Source of the DNA: Chionoecetes opilio
Lineage: Eukaryota; Arthropoda; Malacostraca; Decapoda; Majidae
Direction: 5' to 3'
Assembly: GCA_016584305.1 (NCBI GenBank)
Contig: JACEEZ010015259.1
Location: 10,001 to 74,000, forward strand
Length of the DNA stretch: 64,000 nt
Position numbers and translations under genes: made by a program. Shown here piece after piece: positions 11,521 through 23,399 of this stretch (its first letter is position 1; every line of letters starts with the position of its first letter). The notes beneath the pieces are model-generated. The model made no database searches. It was not told the DNA's origin and was given only the letters and a program-made list of their open reading frames with translations.

Positions 11521-12025
11521 GTCACAACCCCACAGAAAACCATTACAGTTGTAACTATAAATGATCCAGAGCCAGGCCAGCGCCACCCGGGCGAGACCAA
11601 CTCATCCACAGCCCTCCAGGATATGCAGGGCTAACCACCTAGTCCTTAAAGAAAAGAGATAAATAGCCTACATGCACTAGACTACTAGAGGCTCCAACGT
11701 AAAAAAATGAAACAAATTTGCAGACACCGTCTTTTGAATTTAATATTTTTTTTTCTCTCTCTCTCTCTCTATCTCTCTCCTCCTCTACTCTCTCTCTCTC
11801 TTAACTCTCTCTTCTCTCTGCTCTCCTCCAACGTCCTCCTTCGGTTCGCTCTCTCTCTCTCTCTCTTCTCTCCTCATCGACTCGTCTCACCTCGTCCGCT
11901 CGTTCTCTCCTGATCTCTCCAATCCTCAATCCCTTCTCCGCTCTCTCGGTCTCCCTCACTCTTCATTCTACCTCTTCCCATGTCGCTTCCGCCTCGTTCC
12001 CCGTCCTCTCTCCTCTCTCTCGGGA
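11520..12025. repeat. Unassigned stretch, then CT-rich low-complexity DNA
   Basis: 11520-11750 is unassigned; 11750-12025 is (CT)n-rich with many interruptions (CTCTCC, TCGTC). No gene. Confidence 0.8.
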
Positions 12026-12309
12026 GCGAAGGGTTAGTGAAATAAGATAAATAGTTTTCCGTTTTCCTGTTCAGGTAATGTCTGAAACAGTGGCGCCAAA
12101 CCAGCTTGATTTAAATAATTAAATAAATCATGTGCCAGGTAAGGAATGGCCCCGGCCCCCCACACTTCCACGGTACCCCAGCCCCCCCCCACCCCCAAAA
12201 AAAAAATATTAAACTGATATTGAAAAAATATAAAAACAATCATCATGGGCCGAATATATTTGAAAACATTCAGATAGTGTGACGTAAATGACTTTGTCAC
12301 AAAACAGCT

Positions 12310-12673
12310 CCCGTAGGATTTGCGTGTCAAAATAGATTTTATTGTTTTTTCTGGTTGACATGAGGTTATACTATGGGGAAATGGAGGGGGCCAAATTTTT
12401 CGACCCCTGGAACCCCATTTGGGAGGCGTTTTCTGTCCAGGGGTCCCGGAACTGACAATACTACTAACTCCACTAATAATGAACCAATCTTTATGATCTT
12501 GGTATTTTTTCAGGGGTTTCTGATGACGACAAATCCATTTATGAGACTTTTGAGCTGACCAGAAGTGAATATCATCAATTTCCGGCGGAGGCATGACGTC
12601 AACGGGGTCTGAACGGGGTCCGATCAACAAAATTTGTCACGATGTTAACTACCTTGTCATGTAATACCTCTTT
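12310..12673 (-). repeat. Inverted repeat, left copy
   Basis: Reverse complement of 15005-15368 at roughly 90% by eye: shared words AAGAGGTATTACATGAC, GTGACAAATTTTGTTGATC, GACGTCATGCCTCCGCCG and AAATGGATTTGTCGTCATC. It begins within about 20 bp of the last recognisable codons of the pseudogene at 12690-14827. Similarity stops at CCTACGGGA; beyond, 12030-12310 is unique and includes a C-run at 12183-12197. Confidence 0.8.
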
Positions 12674-12689
12674 TACCTCTACATTAGAG

Positions 12690-14827
12690 ATTCCCTGAGT
12701 CAGCATTAGGACGGTATACAAGTTGCATGGTCTGTGGGTGAGTCTTGAACAGAGGAGCGATGACTCCGTGTTGGTCCAGCCATGACGTGAAGAGGACTAT
12801 GACAACAACAGATATTTTGTTGCTGCCCATGTTGGCATCACATCTCCCTTTGCCACCTTACCAGGTATAGCTCTGATGTCTTGATTTTCAGACTGGCCTT
12901 CCTGAGGATCATCAGTCACTTGCTGGTCTTCGATCGTCTCTTGATCCGCGGTCACCTCCTACCTCCTGGTCTTCGATCCTCTCTTGATCCGCGGTCACCT
13001 CCTGGTCTTTGATCATCTGTTGATCCGCTGTAGTAGCATGTTGCTCTTCCATCATCAGATGATCTGTTGGTGTTTCTACTCGACGATTGAGAATATTGAA
13101 GTTTACACTGTCCAAGGAGCTTCCAGCTGTGAAATAGCTTGCAAGTAACCAAGTTCGCGTGTAGTCTTTTGACATCAGTTGCCGTTTGCCTAGTTGGTAT
13201 TCCTCAAAGCGTATTGGCTTGTGTTTGATCACAGGTTCGTTCAGGTACTTGATGTCTATCGAGTGTGGTGCAGGAACTGAAGCTTCTCTGGAATAACAAG
13301 GGGCTCGTTGATTGGTTCACCATCCTTTGCCCACTGGTTGATGACAATTACTGTGCCATGAAATGTGTTTTGTCTAGTGGGAGTGTCCACCAAGAGATCA
13401 ATATTGTCGACCGCAAACCAGATGTTCACACCTTTCTTTACAAAATCAGGCAGACAAAATCCACCTGTGGCATTCATGCGCTGAAGGATACCTTGCTCTA
13501 AACGCTTCTCTAGGTCGAGGATTTTCTGATAGTCGCAGCCGATGTAGAGATCAGACAGGTTGTGGACGATATTCTTATCACGCACTCTGGAGTGGATGGC
13601 AAGAGACAAGCCTATAGATAGTGGCGTCTGGACTGTCTGCTCAAACTTGCTCTTCTTTGCCTGATATTTCACCTGGCGATCACTTCGGGTGTTCTGAACG
13701 AGGAACTGGCATGCAACATTAGTGGTTTTGTCCCCTTCCTGGTTGCGCATCTTCGACATTTTCAAAACATGTGGGCCAAAGAGAAGGCGACTGACGAAGA
13801 ACTGAAGTAGTGGAGGATTCTCGAAGTCATCAAAGCTGCCTTTGAACGACCAATCGTGGTGATGTAGCATCTCGTCTCGCAATATGTCAGCTATGTACTT
13901 TAAGTTTCCGATGAGCTCACCACTATCTAGCATGGAAGACTGATACTCCATTGCCTTGCTCACAGCTGTTTGAAGAACAATTTTGTCAGGCTCATTTTGT
14001 CAAACTGATTTGATGAAGCGGACATTCGAAAGGCGTTCAGTAATTAGGCCTTTCAGGTGCTTGCGGTAGTTTCCTGTGCTACTAACTTCTACTGGGTACC
14101 TCTTCAAAATTGACAGGTATTCATCGTTCAGTTCAGCCATAGTCACGGACACATCGTCACCAACTAGGGTGTTCTAGACAATGAGGAGGAACTCTTCATC
14201 ACACAGGGAACGGATAACCTTCATGTCATTGAATTTTACGTGTGTGCAGGTGCGCTTCGCATACTGCAAGCAATTGCGGTGGTAGTACTTCTCGAGAGCG
14301 GCTGCATCTCATACTTCCTCCAAATCAGACACATAAGTCCTAACATGATCATCTCGAGTTTCCAGTTTAATTTGCAGGAAAGTGTGACCCATATTATCTG
14401 AGAAGACACGGTGCAGAGGTTCAGAACCATCATCAGAACAAAATCTGCATGATGCAAACATGCATGCTATGGCTTTCTGGGTAGTTTTTGTTCGTTTAGG
14501 GTGGGAGCCCACTTCAGCGGATGGACGTCCGGGTCCTCGCCGCGAGCAACCAGGGCTGTTGAAATATGTTCTCTTAGCTCTCAGGCTGTCAATTTTGGTC
14601 TTGTTAACAATCGGTTTTCGACACTCACTATGATAGTAAGCTGAAGCTCGATCAGTTTCACTCAAATTTTCTAGGCAATCGGTAATGATCTGCAAATCAT
14701 TTTGACCTAAGGCCACCCTCTCTTTGCAACAGTCCAGAAGTTCTTTGAGCATTGCAGGATTGCTGACAAGTGTGCGATATCCAGTTGCACCCTCATGACA
14801 GATGATACAAGCAGCCCTCGTAGACAT
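12690..14827 (-). pseudogene. Pseudogene of an unnamed multi-copy invertebrate protein family (Cys/His N-terminus)
   Basis: The start is the ATG at 14827 in a good context (gccATGT); the protein opens M-S-T-R-A-A-C-I-I-C-H-E-G and has Y-Y-H-S-E-C-R-K about 65 residues on, a likely zinc-binding C-x2-C...H-x3-C arrangement. One frame runs 14827-13256 (524 codons) broken only by three stops: TGA near 14309, TAG near 14172, TGA near 13996. Later blocks include F-L-V-Q-N-T-R-S-D-R-Q-V-K-Y, G-G-F-C-L-P-D-F-V-K-K-G-V and F-H-G-T-V-I-V-I-N-Q. A frameshift near 13250 leads into R-F-E-E-Y-Q-L-G-K-R (13180-13210), an acidic repeat region, and M-P-T-W-A-A-T-K-Y-L near 12830. I know this order from large uncharacterised families in molluscs, cnidarians and crustaceans; function unknown. 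The C-terminus is lost at the inverted repeat. Confidence 0.7.
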
Positions 14828-15004
14828 GGCTGCTCAAGGGTCTTGACTTTAGCCAGTCTATACGTCACACCTGAAACCAAAAGGTGAAATGTAAATGTCC
14901 TATATATGTTACAGAGGATCCAAGATGCCTTATCTCTAAAATGAGTGGTCTGGTGATAAAAACAACTGCTCTATTCAGCTTCCTGTACATGAAAACCCTG
15001 AAAA

Positions 15005-15368
15005 AGAGGTATTACATGACAAGGTTGTTAACATAGTGACAAATTTTGTTGATCAGGCCCCGTTCAGACACCGTTGACGTCATGCCTCCGCCGAAATTGA
15101 TGATATTCACTTCCGGTCAGCTCGAAAGTCTCCTAAATGGATTTGTCGTCATCAGAAACCCCCGAAATAATACCAAGATCATAAAGATTGGTTCATTATT
15201 AGTGAAGTTAATAGTATTGTCAGTTCCGGGACCCCCTGGACAGAAAACTCCCCCAAAAAGGGGTTCCAGCGGTCTAAAAATTTGGCCTCCTCCATTTTCG
15301 CACAGTATAACCCCAAATCAACCAGAAAATGCATATAAACCAATTTTGACACACAAATCCTACGGGAA
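15005..15368 (+). repeat. Inverted repeat, right copy
   Basis: Partner of 12310-12673 in opposite orientation. Together they bracket the pseudogene. Between the pseudogene start (14827) and this copy lie about 175 bp of unassigned sequence. Confidence 0.8.
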
Positions 15369-15606
15369 TACAAGTCATACTGCCCTAAGAGGAATGACTT
15401 TAACCTTTCCTGAGTTTGGTTGAAATTGGAAACAAATTTGCGGAGCCCTAGCTGCACATACAGACATACGGATGGACATGTGTTGAATAATAGTTACTAA
15501 TATTTTTAAACATTTTAGAATGATAATTGCTAGAAAAGAATTGACAGAATATTGACATATATACATATTTACATAATAATTAATATTATCAAGAACATAT
15601 ACATAT
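15369..15606. other. Unassigned AT-rich spacer
   Basis: No gene seen. It ends with ATATACATAT directly before the TGTTACG that may open a solo LTR. Confidence 0.5.
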
Positions 15607-16854
15607 TGTTACGCCCTCGACCCCACCACACACTTCAGGTGTCTCCGTGAGGCCGACAGGTGTTACAGTACTGCTGCTTGAATTACAGCGACAGAGTTCG
15701 GTATGTTAGGGTGAAGCGAGTTGTATATTGGTTCACGAGTCCTTATCAACACAGGCGCAGGCGAAGGAAATACTTTGACTCATTTCTTGCATTTACTGAA
15801 TAAAGTCCTGATGCAATCAACAGAGTACAAACCACATCAACTACACCCCCCGGCCTCTTCCTCGGCCGTCGCAGGGGACGCTCCAACAGTCACAACCCCA
15901 GTACCACCACAGGCACACCCCAGGCACAACCTCAGTGCCACCCCAGGGGAAACTCCTCTCCCAGGAAGTACCCACGATCCCCGCCTCCACCGGCAGCGGC
16001 ACGCGTCTGTTCCTCAAGACGCCCGAATCCTCACTGTCTCACTCTTTGTGCCAGGAAGGAGGCACCCACTGTACGTCCTTCTCGGTCCACCCCCAGCATC
16101 CCACCCGGCACCCACCCACCCGCATTCAAGGTTGCCCCTCAAGGCACCCTCACGCGCGCCACCTCCACTCCCAGCTGATACACACAGACACACGCACACC
16201 ACACAACCACCAACATGCTTCCACCACCACCACTACCTCCACCACATACATAACAATATTTACACAATAACATATATACATATTTGTCAAGGCTGAAGTG
16301 GTTATCAATTAATATTATCAATCTTGAGAAAGGTGGGGAAGAAAGTCAAGGAATATTATTACCCCTAATATATTTCCACTACAAATAATATGAATGACTG
16401 GCTAGCCGCCAAATAACAGGCACCAAACAATTAACTGTAAGACTAACAATAGTGATATCAGAGCAGGGGTAATGTCACCCTAAGATCTTCCTGTACCGCA
16501 GCCTGAAGAGAGAATTACAGCAGCAATTTTTCAGCACCGTAGTTACCAATTTAGACAGAGGAAATTGCTGAATGGTGTGTCATCGAATGGCATTCTGGAG
16601 AGCTCCCAAGTCTTCAGAAGGGCCTTCAAGGGATGAAAACAGCAGCTTTTGGTGGGAGGTGTTGCCGTGTTGAGAGCGGCTGGTTGTCTGCTTAACTCAG
16701 TGCGGCGAGGCTAAGTCATCAGCGTGGTTTGACTTCCCCCTTACCCCTGCACACGGGGATGGGGATGTTGACGTGGCCGGCCATCCGCACTTGACAATCG
16801 AAGCATCGCCGGCTGGTGAAGGTGGAGGGAACGAGGCAGGTGTAGTTCCTCACA
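15607..16854. mobile_element. Possible solo LTR
   Basis: The stretch opens TGTTACGCCC and closes CCTCACA, with ATAT immediately outside both ends (15603-15606 and 16855-16858), as expected of an LTR with a 4-bp duplication. An AATAAA lies at 15799. The central part is CA/CCA-rich (15850-16240) and contains no credible coding frame. The start and end dinucleotides are the main evidence and AT-rich flanks weaken the duplication argument. No second LTR or internal gag-pol is present. Confidence 0.35.
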
Positions 16855-16859
16855 ATATT

Positions 16860-17280
16860 TACCTTATAATTCATACAATAATACAATTTTGTGTAGCATT
16901 TAGTTTCCTGTTAGTGTAATATGTAACGCTGTTTTATGTATAAGGAAATATATAAGCATTTAAACAAATGAGCCTTTCAAAATTTGAAATATATTTAACA
17001 TACTATGCAGAAGTTCATCTAGGGAAATCAAGCAAGTACATACATTAGTAAAGTAATTTAGCCATGAATATGTAGATACAGAATTGTGTAGCGTCGGAAC
17101 GTAGTGCCGTTTTAAGCTCAAGTGATATGTACTATCGTGAACATCGCTTTCTAGGCCACGCAACCCACCCTCTCGCTTGAAAGAATTTATTTAAGAGTAG
17201 ATTTTGGCAGAATTGTCTTGAGGTTTGAGACAAAACAAATCCTATGGAATTAACACCATAGATGGGAAAGGCCTTCCCCC
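16860..17280. other. Gene-free stretch
   Basis: AT-rich sequence; short open frames only, nothing recognisable. Confidence 0.6.
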
Positions 17281-17560
<280 letters not shown>

Positions 17561-17599
17561 TTTTTATCTTACTATTTACTTACTAAATCCTTGTAACAT

Positions 17600-18130
17600 T
17601 TTACAGGCCTAAAGGAGAGAATAAGTGTTCCTATAGAAAGCCTAATCGTGTTAGAATTGATTTAATTTTAATTTTGATCCCTGTGAATCAACCTCGGCAG
17701 CACGAGTCACGAAGTCCTGAATCTGACAGTGTACGTATGGCGTGGCTGCGAGGCAAGGAGAGAATTCACCAGCCAAGGTAGACAGAGACGAACTGACGAT
17801 GGGTGGATGCAAGAGACAGATCGGGGCTGTAGTAGATTGCGGGGGCTAGAGCAAGGCCTGAGTAGACGAGCAGCGAGGAGAGCCGGAGAGATTTAGCAAG
17901 TCTTGTCTTCTCTCCTCTAGCTCTCTTCATTCGCTCTTCAACAACAATCTTCAAGTCTATTTTATCTCTCTGTCTTACGTGCTTCTATCCGCGTAGATCT
18001 CTTCTCACTTTACGTCCGACTCTTGCCTATTCTCTTGCAGCTCTATGATTTTTAGAACTCGGATTTCTTTTTTATCGGACTTATTTACTTCTGGGCAAAA
18101 AGTGCCTCCTTTCCTTGATACTTTATCTCC
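17600..18130. other. Gene-free stretch
   Basis: Unassigned; GA-rich on one strand at 17700-17960. No element signature identified. Confidence 0.5.
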
Positions 18131-20095
18131 ATAGGCTATAATTTGATTGCATGTAAAAGGAATGAAGAAAGGTCGGAACGGATTACTTTAAGGAGTGGCA
18201 AGGCAAGGACCGAGAGAGGGAAGAGACGGAGAGGGAGAAAAAAATAGGACGCAGACGCCACAGAGAGACCTAATACTTAGAAGGTGTTTTAGCAAGAGAT
18301 TCGCACAGAGAACCAACTTCTAGAGAAGTTAGGTCCTGGGCGTCTGCGTCTTTTTATCTCTCCTCCAAATTGCTGACTGTACAGAGGGCCTTATGCCGCC
18401 CATGTATGGATATGTCTAATGTATTGGGGGGGATCACTATACAGGCTATTCGAAGAGAGGAGTTGAGAAGAGCTGACGTAAGATCATCTGAGACTGTTGT
18501 CAGATTTAGAAATACGCGCAAGTGCTGAGAATTGACGATTAGTACTGTTCCTAATTGTAACGCTGAGACCTCGGAGCAGGAGCAGAGACTTTGAAGCATC
18601 CCATCGTCCACGATGAGAATTAGATCAGAAGACTTGATTTAACTAGAGTAGAGAATCTGGAACGTGTCTATTTTTCCACCTACGATGAAACTGATGAGGA
18701 TTTGAAGAGTGAGATAGATTGAGATGAGATAAGATGAGATGTGAGATTACCAGTAGATTTTTGTAAAGAGATAGCAGGAATGTCAATGTAGGAGAAGTTT
18801 AGTGACTGTAAGAGAGAGAGGGGATAGTTATTGGTAGGTTGGAGTAGAAGGGAAGAGATGAGGGTTGAGGCAGAAAAACAAGGTTTTGCCCCAGCGATTG
18901 AATAAAAGATCAGAGTAGGCAATCGAGAAAATCTTGCCAGAATCTACTATTTTCTGGTTTAGTGCTTGAATAAGCGGAAGAGGAGCATGTGACTACACGT
19001 AGAGGGATGCTGCAGCTTGATGAGTGTTGACGAGGGATAATTGAGGGTTATTTAAAAGGTGACTGGACAAAAGGACGAATATGTTAAATGCTAATGGCTA
19101 ATTTGATTGCATAATCAGGAATGATGAAGGTCTGGACGATTACTTTAAGGTTGCTGGCTAGGCAAATACCGGAGAGGGGCAAGCAACGGGAGGGAGAAAA
19201 AAAAGACAGACGCCACGAGACACCTATCTAGAAGGGTTTTAAAGAGGATTCGCGAGAGACACCTAACTTCTAAGAAGTTAGGTGTCCTGTGGCGTCTGCG
19301 TCCTTTTTTTCTCTCCCTCCCAGTTGCTTGCTCTGTACAAGGGCCTTATCCGCCCATGTATGGATTATGTCTCACATGTTTGGGGGGGATCCACTCATAC
19401 AGCTTTCTTAAACAGGGTTGAGGCAAAAGCTTTGCGTCTCATCAACTCCCCTCCTCTGACTGACTGTCTTCAATCTTTAAATCACCGCCGCAATGTTGCT
19501 TTTCTTGCTATCTTCTACCGTTATTTTCATGCTCACTGTTCTTCTGAACTTGCTAACTGCTTGCCTCCCCCCCTTCCGCGGCCATGCTGCACAAGACTTT
19601 CTACTCATTATCATCCCTATTCTGTCCATCTGCCTACTGCAAGATTTAATCAGAGATTACTCTTTCATCCCTTTCAGTGGTAAACTCTGGAACTCTCTTC
19701 CTGTTTCTATTTTTCCACCTTTCTACGACTTAAATCTTGAGATTTAAGATTTGAGATTTAGATTTTTGAGATTTTGAGATTAAGATGAGATGTGAATTAC
19801 CAGTTTAGATTTTTGTAAAGGATAGTCCAGGAATGTTCATTGTAGGAGAAGTTTCAGTGTCATTAAAGAAGAGGGGATAGTTATCTGGTAGGTTTTGTCG
19901 AGTAGATAGGTGAAGAAATGGGGTTTTTGAGGCATTGAACAAAACAAGGTTTGCTTTGCCCCAGTCAGAAATTATATAACGGTCAGAAGATAGGCGATCG
20001 GTAGCATCTCTCCGTGAATCACTTAGTTCTTGTTGAGTTAGACGTCTAATAAACGACGTTGAAAAATGCAGGGTAGAATCATCAGCGTAGGAGTG
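18130..20095. pseudogene. LINE reverse-transcriptase C-terminal pieces in alternating orientation
   Basis: Pieces of the LINE seen at 41291-42355 occur as: minus near 18160-18300, plus 18320-18710, minus 18710-18960, minus near 19170-19260, plus 19262-19760, minus 19750-20095. The clearest coding block is plus 19282-19683 (L-L-A-L-Y-K-G-L-I-R-P-C-M-D-Y, then L-R-L-I-N-S-P-P-L-T-D-C-L). The minus piece at 19760-20090 encodes the region after the polymerase Y-A-D-D motif. 18130-18720 and 19100-19760 are also direct duplicates of each other, each folding around TTCTAAGAAGTTAGG. Nothing is functional. Confidence 0.75.
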
Positions 20096-20099
20096 GATA

Positions 20100-21616
20100 T
20101 ATGCGTTCCACTTGGAAATTATTTATTTATTTTATTTCAATTGTGGTTCTCACAATTTTCCCCTCAGCTTCACCTGTCTACCATGATGACTTACTCTCAA
20201 TTAAGATATTTGAAAACACCAAAGAATGACGGATATTTACTAAAATTATCACAGAGGGAATGCGCGGGAATAATGATTGATCGTTATCTACTGAGAGACT
20301 GGCTTGGTGTATGCTTTGTCTGTTCCGATGGATGCCTTTGTTTGGTTTGAGTCGCACAAAAACATGTAAGTTGTATGGAATCTTTTCTTCTAAAAGATGG
20401 TTCGAGTTGGAATTTGAGAGCCGTTCAAGTTGTGAGGTTCCACTACAATATACACCCTACCCCTGCCTTACAAGCTAGATGAAAAAAAACACCTGCCATG
20501 AAATCCATTTGAAAATGCTGTCTACAACATATCAGTTAATAATATGTATATAACATCCTTTTACATAATTTAGGTACAGTAATTCAATGATATCAGATGA
20601 AAGTATTAAAGTAAAGTGCAGGAATAGTAAAAGTGTTACTGCTTTAATATTTTGCTTCAATGAGGCTTAAGTACAAGCTACTTCTAGCACTACTGTACGT
20701 ATTTACCATAATATTTTTAGCATAAATTGAGTATTTGTGAGCACATAAATAAAATAAACATTGAATCCCCGCAATAGTGAGTACATTTTTCTTAAAGCAA
20801 TGACCTCCATTTAAACACTGCTGCCCACAACATTTCAGCAAATATGACTAAGTACTATCACCATTGTTACGGGTTTCTATGTCTCTTCTGCGACGGCCTC
20901 CATCTCGGTCCCTGGCTGTACGAAACCACTCCTGCATGACTTTTTCAATGGAGGTTGATGTTGCATTCTTGTGTTATGGATTCCTTCGAACACTTTCTGT
21001 CAAGAAAAAAGCTGTATTGAATTAATTATACTAAAATACATTTAAATTTATTATTTTAGCTAATTGGATTTTTTTTAAAAAGGACATGAGATAAGGTAGT
21101 GATTAAATTTTTTTGTTTTAACGTAAGCCAATTTGATAGGCAGGAATCACTAATGTACAGATGAAGTTATTATGTGGAGGAAGATCTATATAATTAAGAA
21201 AATCCACATTTGAATATTTATATTTTCCTCAGAGTACAGTGAGTGTACAGTGAGTACAGAGTACTTCTACAGTGTATGTAGGTACTATTCCTTCAAGGTC
21301 ACCAAGAGTTATGTTACAAGCTAATCTGAACATTGTGAGTGCACTGCACCAAACATTGCCTTGTATTCCATTTTAGATTTGGAAATACATGGCATGAAAA
21401 ATATATGAATGAGTGAATAAACAGTAAATGCAGAAATTATTATTTTTTTTTTTTTATCAGGGGTGTAAGCATAGCACAAAAACCTAGAGATGAACAATGC
21501 AGTGAAACTTGATACAAGTGTATGCCTGTAAAAAGCTACATGGGTTGTGTTACTCATCTGCCATCATACTTGGATGTGCAGGCTAGTTTAGGTTATTGCT
21601 CTCACCTCACGGATAC
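20100..21616. other. Mostly gene-free stretch with one coding-like patch
   Basis: AT-rich, no repeat structure seen. On the minus strand, 21000 down to 20865 reads as a possible exon after a ttcttgacag acceptor, with E-K-V-M-Q-E-W-F-R-T-A-R-D-R-D-G-G in one frame; a stop lies just upstream and I cannot assign it to a family. Confidence 0.3.
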
Positions 21617-21624
21617 ACAACATA

Positions 21625-22170
21625 CAGAGCTGGGCACTAAATACATTAAATGTATTTAAATACTAAATACTAAATACACTGGAAAAATGTATTTAAATAC
21701 TAAATACTAAATACATTTTACGAATGTATTTAAATACAAAATACTAAATACATCAATTGTATTTAAATACATTTGTAAATACATTTTAATTATAGACAAA
21801 TTTTAACATGTCCGAAAAATATGGATTTCCTTAGGATTTCCTTAGATTTTGGGTTTCCTTAGAAATGTCCTGCTCAGGCCTAAATTTCCTAAAAATAAGG
21901 AAATTTCCTAGTAAGTGGGAACACTGGTTCACTGTAACATCAGGATTGCCAGATAGTTGGGCTGGTTTATGGCCAAATTAACTGATAAAAAAGTATTTAC
22001 ATTTTCATATTATGAGTATTTAAATACAATGTATTTAAATACTCATAAAAGTATTTAAATACTGTATTTAAATACATGACAACCAATGTATTTATAAATA
22101 ATTTATAAATACACAAATGTATTTAAATACGTATTTAAATACAAATGTACTTAAATCCTGCCCAGCTCTG
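21625..22170. mobile_element. hAT-type MITE built from GTATTTAAATAC words
   Basis: The element starts CAGAGCTGGGCA and ends TGCCCAGCTCTG (perfect 12-bp terminal inverted repeats) and is flanked on both sides by the 8-mer ACAACATA (21617-21624 and 22171-22178). An 8-bp duplication and CAG...CTG ends are hallmarks of the hAT superfamily. The 546-bp interior is largely the self-complementary word GTATTTAAATAC and variants, around a less repetitive core (21790-21990). It has no coding capacity, so it would need a transposase supplied elsewhere. Confidence 0.9.
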
Positions 22171-22178
22171 ACAACATA

Positions 22179-22627
22179 ACATGTTACAATCAAGTACAGT
22201 GTACACTCATTCATTTCACATGCTCTACAGTTCATTAATTATCACTTAACCACACTATATTGCATCACAGAGTTATGTTGACGGGTACATAATAGACCTT
22301 CATGATAACTTGTCGGAATATTAGTAAACCCACTTGTATCATGAGTTTTGTCTTCTTATATCTTGTCAATAAAGAAATATAGCAGCTCAATGTTGAGACA
22401 AATAGCAAAGTTATAATGAACAGAGTGCAGCTGAGGTAAGTGCGAACCTATAAATGTATTGTAAAACACTTACTAATGATTGTGTCCTTCAGCTTCATGT
22501 TGCAAAAGCTCCATTTATTTACTTTACCACACCAGTTGAACTGCATGGCAAAGTAGTTGGTCACAGTGATTCGCATAATGCGCCTCACCACGTCTTGAAG
22601 CTCCTCCTATCACACACAGACAGCCAA
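22179..22627. other. Gene-free stretch
   Basis: Unassigned sequence between the hAT-type MITE and the large foldback-type element. Confidence 0.6.
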
Positions 22628-23399
22628 AACTACCGGACAATTTGCCTACGGACACTTTGCCTACGGACACTTTGCCTCAGTGTTTCCACAGGAAAAATTT
22701 TCTTTCTCAAAATTTTCTCAAAATAACGTCTCATATATACTTTTTTGGGGGGTTTGAGGGCAGACTGCTGAAAATTGAAAAAAATCGGTTTAATAAAATT
22801 TTTGAATGACTATTATTCAAAAACTAAGCTTCATTGGGGATTGCAAATGGTTGCATTTAGACGGCATTAGTGTGGAATTTATTCAATTAGTGCCCGGTAT
22901 GGGTATGTCAAAAAGTATGAGAGCGGTAACTCTTACAATTTGTATCTATTTTACACTTTGTTACCCTCTATCTCAGTTAATTATGGACGGAGTGTGTTCA
23001 TTTTTACTGGTGATATCATTGACGTTATCCACTATATATGTGCTCAGAACGAGCTCTGAGTGGGCCTTGGTTTGAAAAATGAAAAAGATTTTTTTTTTTT
23101 CCGCATTCGCATGGTCTACCCATTTACGCACCAAGAATGATAGAGACTTGAATTACGCTATACTTTTATTAAGTAATGATATCTACCTTAAATATTAACC
23201 ATTTGAAGAATGCAATGAAAAATGTGCTCTCTATTATTGTTCAAAAATGAGCTTAAAATAACTTTTTTGAAGATTTTCAAAGTTTTTCCGTTTCAAAAGG
23301 TAGGTTCATTCAGGCATGCAATTCACTCTATTTTGTGTAGAATCCAATGCTGCTTGCTATTTGAGTGCTAAAAAAAAAATCTCAATTTTCTTGCAAATA

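Noticed and set aside
22806..23075. The 89-codon frame conserved in both arms of the foldback-type element as a protein gene
   Set aside because: Its conservation is explained by overall arm identity; no start context, domain or codon-level bias separates it from the surrounding arm.
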